The translations under genes and the position numbers were made by a program. This document shows positions 1-8,067 of a stretch of DNA of 64,000 nucleotides, in pieces (position 1 is the first letter of the stretch; every line of letters starts with the position of its first letter). Source of the DNA: Varibaculum timonense_A (GTDB lineage: Bacteria; Actinomycetota; Actinomycetes; Actinomycetales; Actinomycetaceae); assembly GCF_027694345.1 (NCBI RefSeq), contig NZ_JAQEVU010000001.1:62001-126000 (forward strand), written 5' to 3'. The notes under the pieces were generated by a model. The model was given only the letters and a program-made list of their open reading frames with translations, was not told the origin of the DNA and searched no databases.

Positions 1-170
1 AGTAGCCTGAAACGCGAATCATCAAGCTCGCGATAATCTAAAACCCGCACTTGGGAGCGTTTAAGACCAGCAGGAAACCAACGCCGCAAACTCAAATAAT
101 CCCAAATGGCATCAATAATGGCGTCCCGGTCTGGCCAAGGTAGCCGGAAGTTAGTTACATCAGCGCTCAT
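1..170 (-). CDS. mak: Maltokinase, N-terminal part (cut by window edge)
   Basis: Only the first 56 codons are in the window. The ATG (168-170) overlaps the end of treS by 11 nt, so the two are translationally coupled. The visible start reads MSADVTNFRLPWPDRDAI and then contains YLSLRRWFPAG, which resembles the RWF..K region at the N terminus of actinobacterial maltokinases. The family phosphorylates maltose with ATP to give maltose-1-phosphate, the donor used by GlgE. The position directly after treS and glgE is the usual one for mak (pep2). The call rests on this context plus a short N-terminal match; the kinase motifs lie outside the window. Confidence 0.7.
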   Translation of the reverse strand, partial: MSADVTNFRLPWPDRDAIIDAIWDYLSLRRWFPAGLKRSQVRVLDYRELDDSRFRL

Positions 171-2064
171 TATCGTCCTCCTTCAATAACGAGAAATCTA
201 ACGCCGGATAGGAAAGCTGAGAGCCGGAAGAACCCGTGCTGTCTAAATCATTAATGGTGCTGGTAGTGTCCACAATCACCGGTAGGGAAGTACTGACTGT
301 AGCCACTTCGAGGCTGAGTTCTTTATTATCTTCAACCTGGTCAGCAGCAAAAAGCTCCAACCAATAAAAACCGTGGCGATTCATAGTTACGGTTACGGTT
401 TCATCTGCGCCCACCGTGGGGAACCAACCCCCGTCGAAAGCCTCACGCAAACCCCAAGAAGCCATGCCCGGCAAGAATAATTTCGCTGCCAGCGCGCCCT
501 CGCCCAGATTGTAAATACAAAGGACGGTAGAATTTTTATCCCGGCGGATAAAAGCCAACACCGAATCCTGGTCGGCTCTAACCTGCGAAAGCGAACCTTG
601 ACCAAAACAGGTAAGGCGACGTCGTAAATGAAGCGCTTGCCGCAGCCAATGCAATAAGGAAGTAGGACGCCCCAAAGATTCTTGCACGTTAATGGTGCGG
701 TTATCCCAACCGGGAGAGTCAATCAAAGGAACCAAGAAAGAATCCGGATCCGCGGTAGAAAAACCGGCGGTAGAAGAAGTATCCCACTGCATGGGGGTGC
801 GTACCCCGAAACGGTCAGGAAGCCAAATGTTATCACCCATGCCGATTTCGTCCCCGTAATACAAAAACGGAGAACCCGGCATAGACAGCAAGAGGGCGTG
901 CGCCAGTTCTACTTTACGCCGCGAACCCCCCAGTAAGGGCGCGAGACGGCGGCGAATCCCCACGTTAGCGCGCATACGTGATTCCGGGGCATACCAGGAA
1001 TACATATCTTCGCGTTCCTCGTCAGTAACCATCTCTAGAGTTAGTTCGTCGTGGTTACGCAGGAAAGTACCCCATTGAGCGCCAGCAGGTAGCTCGGGAA
1101 GCTCTGCCAATATTTGACGAAGCCCCTTAGAGGAGCCGGTTTGCAAAGCCGCAAACAACCGAGGCATCAGTGGGAAGTGGAAACAAATATGACACTCCGG
1201 GTCGTTCTCAGTCCCGAAATAGTCAATCACATCAAGGGGAGGTTGATTGGCTTCCGCCACCATCAAAGTTCCTGGAAACTCCGCGTCCACCATTTTTCGA
1301 AGTTCGCTCACAAACCAGTGAGTTTTCGGGAGGTTTTCGCAGTTGGTGCCGTTTTCTTCAAATAGGTAGGGGATCGCGTCCAGACGGAAACCATCCACCC
1401 CGGTGCGACACCAGTAACGCACCACATTCATTACTGCCGCTTGCACCGCCGGATTCTCAAAGTTCAAATCCGGTTGGTGCGAAAAGAAACGATGCCAATA
1501 GTATTGCCCGCGTACCTCGTCATAGGTCCAGTTTGAGGTTTCGGTGTCGATAAAAATGATACGCGCGTCCTGATAATCGGTATCGCTGTCGCGCCAAACG
1601 TAAAAATCCCCGTATTCACCCTCTGGATTCTTGCGGGAAGCCTCAAACCAAGGGTGCTGGTCAGAGGTGTGATTGACTACGATATCGACCAATACCCTAA
1701 TTCCGCGCTCGTGGGCGGCCTCCACCAGGGCGGTGAAATCTTCCATCGAACCAAAAGCCGGGTTTACGTCCGTATAGGCACTAATATCGTAGCCTCCATC
1801 GCGCATAGGCGAAGGATAGAAAGGGGGAAGCCATAGGCAATCCACCCCCAGCCAAGCCAGATAATCAAGACGCGAAATCAACCCCTGGAAATCCCCGATA
1901 CCGTCCCCGTTAGAATCAGAAAAAGCCTGGATTAACACCTCGTAAAAAACGGCGCTGCGATACCAGTTGGGAGACTCAGAGGGAGAAGAAACCGGACGGG
2001 AACAAGGGCGGGGAAACAACAGGTTTCCCCGCGGCTCGGTTTCTTTAGATATGCTTTCGCTCAA
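160..2064 (-). CDS. treS: Trehalose synthase / maltose glucosyltransferase TreS (GH13)
   Basis: 634-residue GH13 enzyme that interconverts trehalose and maltose in the cytoplasm. After a 33-residue N-terminal extension the catalytic barrel begins at WYRSAVFYEV. The calcium-type motif SDSNGDGIGD, the region I motif DIVVNH, the nucleophile region GFRLDAIPYL (about residue 230), the acid/base region VAEANQP (about 270) and FLRNHDELT (about 340) are all present. A C-terminal beta domain and a poorly conserved Ser/Thr-rich tail follow. It lies 44 nt after glgE and overlaps mak, so the order is glgE-treS-mak, the standard GlgE pathway set. Some TreS proteins are fused to maltokinase; here the two are separate. 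Confidence 0.93.
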   Translation of the reverse strand: MSESISKETEPRGNLLFPRPCSRPVSSPSESPNWYRSAVFYEVLIQAFSDSNGDGIGDFQGLISRLDYLAWLGVDCLWLPPFYPSPMRDGGYDISAYTDVNPAFGSMEDFTALVEAAHERGIRVLVDIVVNHTSDQHPWFEASRKNPEGEYGDFYVWRDSDTDYQDARIIFIDTETSNWTYDEVRGQYYWHRFFSHQPDLNFENPAVQAAVMNVVRYWCRTGVDGFRLDAIPYLFEENGTNCENLPKTHWFVSELRKMVDAEFPGTLMVAEANQPPLDVIDYFGTENDPECHICFHFPLMPRLFAALQTGSSKGLRQILAELPELPAGAQWGTFLRNHDELTLEMVTDEEREDMYSWYAPESRMRANVGIRRRLAPLLGGSRRKVELAHALLLSMPGSPFLYYGDEIGMGDNIWLPDRFGVRTPMQWDTSSTAGFSTADPDSFLVPLIDSPGWDNRTINVQESLGRPTSLLHWLRQALHLRRRLTCFGQGSLSQVRADQDSVLAFIRRDKNSTVLCIYNLGEGALAAKLFLPGMASWGLREAFDGGWFPTVGADETVTVTMNRHGFYWLELFAADQVEDNKELSLEVATVSTSLPVIVDTTSTINDLDSTGSSGSQLSYPALDFSLLKEDDNER

Positions 2065-2108
2065 GCAAGACTCCTTTAACTATTTCCAAGAACTGTGCCA
2101 ATACCCGT

Positions 2109-4421
2109 TTAGTCGGATTCCACCGCGAACACGTGGGCTACGCGCTCATAGGGATTAAGCTCAAAATAGTTGCTGGCTCCCCACTGATAGACCTGTCCAT
2201 CCAGTTCGTCGCGAACTTTGAAACACGATGAGGACGAGTATCCGCTAATCTTCAAATCCGCTAAATCCAGGTAGACAGAACCAATAGCGGTATTCTTCGG
2301 ATCTAGATTAACCAGCACAATCACGGTATCTGCGCTTCCAGTCGGCGACTCCCAAGCATCTAGATGACGAGAAAAGCAAACCACACTGGGGTGAGTAGTG
2401 GGATGAATACTCAGGTTTCGTAGCCTTTGTAAAGCCGGATGCCGCCTGCGGATACCATTTAGGCAGGTTAAGAGGGATTGGATTTCTTGAGCGGTTTGAC
2501 CGGAATAATCACGCGGTTTGAACTGGTATTTTTCGTTATTAATCTGCTCTTCAAAACCTGGTCGCTGTACATTTTCTATCAGTTCATACCCAGAGTAAAT
2601 CCCCCAATTGGGAGAACCGGTAGCTGCTAAAACTGCTCGCATTTTGAAAGCCGGTTTTCCGCCCTCAACCATAACTTGCGTGAGAATATCATGGGTGGTT
2701 GGCCAGAATGACGGTCGCATATACGAGCAAGACTCCCAGGACACCTCTTGTAAGTATTTTTCAATCTCCTCGCGATTATTACGCCACGCAAAATAGGTGT
2801 AGGACTGATGGAAACCAACCTGAGCTAAGGTGCGCATCATGGCGGGACGGGTAAATGCTTCCGCAAGGAACAACACTTCGGGGTGTTTTTCGCGGAACTC
2901 CGCTAATATCTCTTGCCAGAACTGCACCGGTTTTGTATGCGGATTATCAACCCGGAAAATCGTTACCCCATGGGCAATCCATTTTTCGATTACATCACGG
3001 ACAGCGTTATATAGTCCGCGATAATCAGTGTCGAAACTCAGGGGGTAAATATCCTGATACTTCTTTGGGGGATTCTCGGCATAGGCAATCGTGCCATCGG
3101 GACGATGCTTGAACCACTGGGGGTGTTCTTTTACCCAAGGATGGTCGGGAGAACACTGCAACGCCAAATCCAGTGCTACTTCCAGCCCCAGTCCTTTAGC
3201 TTTCTTCACAAAATAATCAAAATCATCAAAAGTGCCAAGCTCAGGATGAATAGCGTCATGACCACCCTGGGGGCTGCCGATACCATACGGAGAGCCAGGG
3301 TCACCGGGCGCAGCCTCTAACGCGTTATTGCGTCCTTTGCGGAAAGTAGTACCAATCGGATGCACAGGAGTTAGATACACCACGTCAAACCCCAGGGAAG
3401 CAATCCGGGGTAAATCTGAGGTAGCAGTACGCAAGGTACCAGAATGCCACTGTCCCTCTTGATCTTGGTAAGCGCCAATGGAACGCGGAAAAATCTCGTA
3501 CCAAGAACCGTATAGGGCGCGTTCGCGATCAACCCGCAAAGGATAGGTGCGCGAAGATTCTAGCAGGTCACGCAAAGGGTGGGTGCGGAAAATGCCGCGG
3601 ATTGAAGAATGAAGCCCCACCGATAGGCGCTCTTGAATCGGGCGGGTTTTATCCCGCATTGCTTTAGCGGCCTCATGCAGCCGGGTAACGCGCTCACTGT
3701 CAGGAGGTAGTTGGGCGGGATTGTTAAGTGCCTGCCCACGGGCAGCCCGTTCAAGAAGCAATGCCCCCTGCTCGAACTCTAGTTCAACATCAATACCTGC
3801 CTGAATTTTGATTGAGGCTTCTTTACTCCAGGTTTGATAAGGATCTGACCAGGTGTCTATGCGGAAACTCCAGTCGCCGGGAGTGGTTGGTTTTAGCCAT
3901 GCCTCTAAACGATCCAAACCGGGGGCAACATCATACATTCGTACCCGCATGGTTTCCGTCCCCTCGGGGTTAAACAATACGGCTTCCGCCCCTAAAGCGT
4001 CATGCCCTTCCCGAAAGACGGTGGCACGTACCGGAAAAGACTCGCCTTCTACCGCTTTAGCTGGCCACAGCCCATCTTCGATAACCGGTTCCACTTCGGT
4101 AACCGGAATCCTAGCTAGGCGGGCAGAGGCAGGGAATAAGTTTCGCGGTTCTAAGGACGAGGGCGCAGATTTCGCTCTACTAGCGCGCTTGCGGGTGGTG
4201 GTAGTAGCGTTACTAGCAGCTTTCTTTTCCCCAGTTGTTTTCTTAACCGTAGAGGTCGTGGTGGTTTTCTTTGTGCTTGCGGCTTTAGCGGTCTTGGCTT
4301 GACGCACGCTTCGCTTTACCCCGGTGGAGTTAGGTTTAACTGTTTTTGTGCTGGCAGCTTTGCTGGACTTAGCTTTTGCAGCTGTAGTCTTTGTGGGCGA
4401 ACTGGAGGTGTCGCTTGCCAT
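2109..4421 (-). CDS. glgE: Alpha-1,4-glucan:maltose-1-phosphate maltosyltransferase GlgE
   Basis: 770-residue GH13_3 enzyme that transfers maltosyl units from maltose-1-phosphate to a growing alpha-1,4-glucan. Residues from about 100 on match the family: an N-terminal beta domain (RIPVTEVEPVIEDG onward), the barrel with YLTPVHPIG and DLALQCSPDHPW, the nucleophile in FRVDNPHTKP (about 490) and the acid/base in FLAEAFTRP (about 520). The first ~95 residues are unusual: a Lys/Ala/Ser/Thr tail with repeated KAASTK-like units, resembling the basic tails of histone H1-like or HupB-type proteins. First gene of glgE-treS-mak. The start is the first ATG; no better internal start was evident, because the tail is in frame and free of stops. 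Confidence 0.93.
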   Translation of the reverse strand: MASDTSSSPTKTTAAKAKSSKAASTKTVKPNSTGVKRSVRQAKTAKAASTKKTTTTSTVKKTTGEKKAASNATTTTRKRASRAKSAPSSLEPRNLFPASARLARIPVTEVEPVIEDGLWPAKAVEGESFPVRATVFREGHDALGAEAVLFNPEGTETMRVRMYDVAPGLDRLEAWLKPTTPGDWSFRIDTWSDPYQTWSKEASIKIQAGIDVELEFEQGALLLERAARGQALNNPAQLPPDSERVTRLHEAAKAMRDKTRPIQERLSVGLHSSIRGIFRTHPLRDLLESSRTYPLRVDRERALYGSWYEIFPRSIGAYQDQEGQWHSGTLRTATSDLPRIASLGFDVVYLTPVHPIGTTFRKGRNNALEAAPGDPGSPYGIGSPQGGHDAIHPELGTFDDFDYFVKKAKGLGLEVALDLALQCSPDHPWVKEHPQWFKHRPDGTIAYAENPPKKYQDIYPLSFDTDYRGLYNAVRDVIEKWIAHGVTIFRVDNPHTKPVQFWQEILAEFREKHPEVLFLAEAFTRPAMMRTLAQVGFHQSYTYFAWRNNREEIEKYLQEVSWESCSYMRPSFWPTTHDILTQVMVEGGKPAFKMRAVLAATGSPNWGIYSGYELIENVQRPGFEEQINNEKYQFKPRDYSGQTAQEIQSLLTCLNGIRRRHPALQRLRNLSIHPTTHPSVVCFSRHLDAWESPTGSADTVIVLVNLDPKNTAIGSVYLDLADLKISGYSSSSCFKVRDELDGQVYQWGASNYFELNPYERVAHVFAVESD

Positions 4422-4565
4422 GCTGTCTCCTTATTTGATGGACTCTGCTTATTCCAGCCTAACAAGTGCAACTGTCTCGCGCGCCTTTTCAATCCTGGTA
4501 AATAACGGGAAAATCAGCCATTCCCGCACGAAACCAGGTAGAAAAATCGCTAAAATCGGTCGTCT

Positions 4566-5231
4566 TTAGTCGTTAGTAGCGGAAGCTGATTCCTCCAAAG
4601 AAATTTTAGGACCGAGATAAGTTGGTTTCTGTTTGGTAGTTACCCAAACAACATCTTTGGTTCGTGCCACCCACTCGCGAATACTCCTCCCGGTCTGACC
4701 TGGGTAACTATTCCCGGCAGCCCCAACTCCCCAAGCCTCGATACCGCGGCTTTCGAAATCATAGAGGGCGCGTGGAAGATGATAGGGCTGAGTAACCACT
4801 ATCGCAGTGCGCACCGAAAAAATAGCATCCGCCCGATAAGCAGACTCATAGGTCGAAAAACCGGCATGATCGGCGTAAATATCCTCAGCTTTTACCTGGT
4901 GTTGTCGCAGCCAGTTCCGCATGGATTTAATCTCGTCATAGTGTACTTGTCCATGATCACCACTAATCAGAATCTTTTTCGCAGCCCCCTCCTGATACAG
5001 ATTCAAAGCGGTTTGTAACCGATGAGCCAGAATCGGAGAAGGCGACCCATCCGGATAGGTAGCTGCCCCCAACACCACAATCACCTGTGCGCCCTTATCT
5101 TTTGCCTCGGAAAGGGAAACAATCTGCCCCTTAGTTCGATGCAAAACATATAAATTAGTTCCGGCCACGCAAATAATGACCATCACCACCAGGGTGATTA
5201 GGAGTTTTATCAGTGTTCGCAGTGGTTTCAT
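4566..5231 (-). CDS. SanA/YdcF-like DUF218 membrane-anchored protein
   Basis: 221 residues. One N-terminal transmembrane segment (LIKLLITLVVMVIICVAGTN) is followed by a DUF218 domain with the family signatures VIVVLGAATYPDGSPSPIL, KILISGDHG and VVTQPYHLPRAL. Members include E. coli SanA and YdcF; SanA affects vancomycin sensitivity and envelope integrity, but the biochemical activity is not settled. The gene starts 4 nt after the trpS stop, so it is probably co-transcribed with trpS. The domain is predicted to be outside the membrane. Confidence 0.8.
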   Translation of the reverse strand: MKPLRTLIKLLITLVVMVIICVAGTNLYVLHRTKGQIVSLSEAKDKGAQVIVVLGAATYPDGSPSPILAHRLQTALNLYQEGAAKKILISGDHGQVHYDEIKSMRNWLRQHQVKAEDIYADHAGFSTYESAYRADAIFSVRTAIVVTQPYHLPRALYDFESRGIEAWGVGAAGNSYPGQTGRSIREWVARTKDVVWVTTKQKPTYLGPKISLEESASATND

Positions 5232-5235
5232 AGGG

Positions 5236-6339
5236 CTAGTAAACCATGTTCATTGCTTGACGTACCTCGCCCAAAGTCTCGTTTGCGACCTCGTTAGCGC
5301 GCTGATTACCGCGATGTAAAATATCCCATAAATAACCGGGGTCAGCTAGCAGCTCTGCCCTTCGCGACCTAATCGGAGATAAAGCGGCATCTAAAGACTC
5401 CGTGAGTACCTGTTTCAGTTTCCCAGCCCCCTGATCCCCGATTTCTTCAGCAATAACGCGAGGATCTTGCCCACTGGCAAGACCGGCAAGGCGCAAAAGA
5501 TTAGACACTTCAGGGCGATTATCCGGGTCGTAAGTAATATGACGCTGTGCATCAGTCTTCGCGCGTTTGATTAGTTTCGCGGTCTCGTCACTGGTCATTC
5601 CCAGCTCGACCGCGTTGCCACGCGACTTCGACATTTTTTCGCCATCCAAGCCTAAAATCAGGGCTCCATCTCCGGAAAGAAGCCCCTCAGGGCGAGGGAA
5701 TACCCGACGTTTTAGGGAAGATTTACGTCTAAATACCCGCTCAAAACGATCCGAGATTAGTCGTGCCTGCTCCAAGTGGGGGAGTTGGTCTTTACCTACC
5801 GGAACCAGATTCGCTTTACAGAACAAAATATCGGCTGCCTGATGCACCGGATAAGTGAGCAGCAGTGCCGACATAGGGCGCTCGGAAGCCAATAGTTCAG
5901 ATTTCACTGTAGGGTTACGGTGCAGCTCCGCCTCGGTCACTAAAGACAGGAAAGGCAGCATTAACTGGTTTTGAGCTGGCACTGCTGAATGGGTAAAAAT
6001 AGTGGTCTTTTCGGGGTCAAGTCCACAAGCAATATAGTCAGCGAGCATATTCAGGACGCGCTCGCGAATCGGACCGGTTCCCTCCCTATCAGTGATTACC
6101 TGATAGTCGGCAATTAGAATCCAGGTTTCCACCCCGCGCCGCTGAATCGTCACCCGGTTTTTAATTGTTCCGAAATAATGCCCTAAATGTAGGGCACCGG
6201 TCGGGCGATCGCCGGTGAGTACCCGGAACTTGCTGGGGTCTTTATCTATTGCTGCCTCAATCTCTTGAGATACCCGCTCCGCTCGTTGTAGAGAGGCTGC
6301 GTCGGTAGAATTTTCTAGTTTTTCGCCACTATCACTCAT
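5236..6339 (-). CDS. trpS: Tryptophanyl-tRNA synthetase
   Basis: 367-residue class I aminoacyl-tRNA synthetase charging tRNA-Trp. The HIGH-type motif is in TGDRPTGALHLGHYFGTIKN and the KMSKS motif is intact in GLDGEKMSKSRGNAV. The MLPFLSL..EAELHRNPTVK region is typical of bacterial TrpRS. The first ~40 residues before FRVLTGDRPTG form a charged extension. Length is slightly above the usual 330-350. First gene of a two-gene minus-strand unit with the DUF218 gene. Confidence 0.95.
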   Translation of the reverse strand: MSDSGEKLENSTDAASLQRAERVSQEIEAAIDKDPSKFRVLTGDRPTGALHLGHYFGTIKNRVTIQRRGVETWILIADYQVITDREGTGPIRERVLNMLADYIACGLDPEKTTIFTHSAVPAQNQLMLPFLSLVTEAELHRNPTVKSELLASERPMSALLLTYPVHQAADILFCKANLVPVGKDQLPHLEQARLISDRFERVFRRKSSLKRRVFPRPEGLLSGDGALILGLDGEKMSKSRGNAVELGMTSDETAKLIKRAKTDAQRHITYDPDNRPEVSNLLRLAGLASGQDPRVIAEEIGDQGAGKLKQVLTESLDAALSPIRSRRAELLADPGYLWDILHRGNQRANEVANETLGEVRQAMNMVY

Positions 6340-6744
6340 AGCCCCAGTCTACGGTGCCAATGATATTCCCGGGAAACCGGGTGCAATCCTGTAGCTATTC
6401 TTGTTTACCGAAGCGGTTTAATCTGATACTGGTTGCGGGTCTGGCTCGGTAAAAGCACTCCGGGGACCCCGTGACCTGCTACGCAGGTTGGAGGGATTGT
6501 TGGAATCAGTTGGAATGGGGACGTATCCGGTTTGCAGGTGATGATTTAGTGTTCGTCCCTCTCGTATCTTTTACCGGCCGCGACCCGAAAGATCTTTATC
6601 CGCTTAGCCACATCTGTATAAGAAATGTAAGCTGCTAGGTCTGGTTGCACCCGGTTTTCGGGAATGGAGATGAATAAAGGAGCGTGTCGGCTGTTAGTTG
6701 TGAGTGCAGTTTTTGTCAGAAGGATTGAGTGCGCGGTTCACGAT
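6340..6744. other. Non-coding stretch upstream of trpS
   Basis: About 400 bases without a convincing gene. It should contain the trpS promoter (minus strand). I see a small dyad (ACCTGC/GCAGGT near 6470-6490) and a 16-mer at 6563-6578 that recurs at 30682-30697 in another intergenic region. No tRNA or T-box-like leader was recognised. Confidence 0.5.
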
Positions 6745-7557
6745 CTAGTAGCAGGTGGCGTAGTTGCCGAGGAATTTCGGGTAGAGATCTTTCGTGGTGC
6801 TGCTTGCGGCGCGGATTTTGGAGTGTTCGCTCGTGATCACGCTGAGCCGGTCGCCAAAATACTTGAGTGCCCACTTATATTCAGCAAAATTCGAATCGTA
6901 CTTGTATGCAGCAATACGACCAAGGATTGCACATATCCAGTCCGCGCATTGAACCGTTTGATACAGATGACTCTCCACCTCCATCGGCGGCTCCACAAGT
7001 TTCGTAGCATCTTCACTGCTGAACATGAACGCTGCTGCGCCAGCGAAAATCTCCAGTCGCTCCTTCTCGCCCTGTTTATCGAGCACCATCAACAGATTCT
7101 CAGCAGCAGGCAAATCCCAATTCACTCGTTGAATCAGCTGCTTCATCACATGGTCGTAACGCTCAGCATTCGTCTCAGGGACCTCAATCGGAGTACCGCG
7201 CAGTTTCTCCTGCCCATAAAACACCACGCGAGCATCCAACGATTTCAGCGTGTCTAAAACCCTGAAAATGAGGCGACGAGTTTCACGATACTTCTCGATA
7301 TTCTTCGTGGTCAGCAACGCTGAGCCTTTCTTTTCCCAATGCTCCACGCGCTTACCTGCCGAGATTACTTTCGCCTCAATTTCTTCACGTAGCCCACGCT
7401 CCTTAACGAAACGGAAAATACCAGACAGCTTGCGAATGTTCTGGGCTGGGATCACAAAACCGCCGAGTCCGAATACTGGGTGAGTCTTATAGGACGGGTC
7501 GAATCGACTCACGTATGCACCGTTATGCCCAAACTCGTCGAAATACCCGACGTACAC
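6745..7557 (-). CDS. DUF3800 domain protein
   Basis: About 270 residues from a GTG at 7555-7557. The start was chosen because GGGAGGT (7561-7567 on the complement) lies just upstream and because the DUF3800 core begins almost at once with YVGYFDEFGHNG. Further family features are the GLGGFVIP strand, the conserved MVLDKQGE segment, and the C-terminal VQCADWICAILGR helix. DUF3800 has an RNase H-like fold with acidic residues by prediction; its function is unknown, and members are common near phage and mobile genes. A longer frame runs to 7665, but it would read through a strong hairpin at 7581-7602, so I treat that part as untranslated leader. Confidence 0.72.
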   Translation of the reverse strand: MYVGYFDEFGHNGAYVSRFDPSYKTHPVFGLGGFVIPAQNIRKLSGIFRFVKERGLREEIEAKVISAGKRVEHWEKKGSALLTTKNIEKYRETRRLIFRVLDTLKSLDARVVFYGQEKLRGTPIEVPETNAERYDHVMKQLIQRVNWDLPAAENLLMVLDKQGEKERLEIFAGAAAFMFSSEDATKLVEPPMEVESHLYQTVQCADWICAILGRIAAYKYDSNFAEYKWALKYFGDRLSVITSEHSKIRAASSTTKDLYPKFLGNYATCY

Positions 7558-7580
7558 GTCACCTCCCGCTACGAACACGA

Positions 7581-7602
7581 AAGCCCGCGAAATCGCGGGC
7601 TT
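7581..7602 (-). promoter_or_regulatory. GC-rich hairpin just upstream of the DUF3800 start
   Basis: Perfect inverted repeat AAGCCCGCGA / TCGCGGGCTT separated by two bases, followed on the gene strand by TTTCGTG and then the ribosome binding site. It sits 24 nt before the chosen start codon. It looks like an intrinsic terminator stem but lies inside the leader. Structured RNA motifs associated with DUF3800 genes have been reported from comparative genomics (from memory); this hairpin could be one of them. Confidence 0.55.
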
Positions 7603-7665
7603 CGGAAGTGGAGCACCGAAGTGCGTCCACAGGTAAATATACCAGAGCCCTGCCGTCACCAGCAA

Positions 7666-8067
7666 TAGCGGATACTAGGGTCAAGGGTTAATACCTAAAC
7701 CACCCCGACACGCCCGGGAAAAGACACACCATTCGGGCATTAGCCCTAATTTTCACGCGTTTCATATTCCTACAGCTACACCTGCGCGTTAATCCTTTCG
7801 GGAATCTGCCAAGAAAAATTTGTTAGACAAAAATGCTAGTTGAGTAGGGTTCATGCTGCTGGTGGTGAACTTCAGCTCGGGGTTAGGTGGGGGCGGGGGG
7901 ATATGTAAGATGCTTAGCCAGGTAGCCAGGGAAGCGCTAGCGGAAATCACCGCCACCATGAAATCTGCTCCTGCTTGCTAGGGAGGACGAGGCAAATATA
8001 TAGTGACTAAACAGCAAGCTTTTCGCTATATAAGCCAGTAGGCAATGATGCCACAGAAAGATATCCG
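7666..8067. other. Non-coding stretch between the DUF3800 and GH110 genes
   Basis: About 400 bases between divergent genes. It must hold the promoters of both. A 23-codon reading frame (start about 7910, MLSQVAREALAEITATMKSAPAC) is visible but has no recognisable homology and may be a gene remnant. The leader just before the GH110 start is AT-rich, with GCTATATAAG near 8030. No tRNA or riboswitch recognised. Confidence 0.4.

Noticed and set aside
3853..4505. Hydrophobic Val-rich plus-strand frames opposite the GlgE N terminus
   Set aside because: They are the complement of the Lys/Thr-rich tail codons of GlgE and have no independent support.
6664..7257. 197-codon plus-strand frame opposite the DUF3800 gene
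   Set aside because: Antisense shadow without ribosome binding site or family similarity.
6745..7665. Prophage or defence island around the DUF3800 gene
   Set aside because: No phage, nuclease or methylase genes on either side; the gene stands alone between housekeeping and glycosidase genes.
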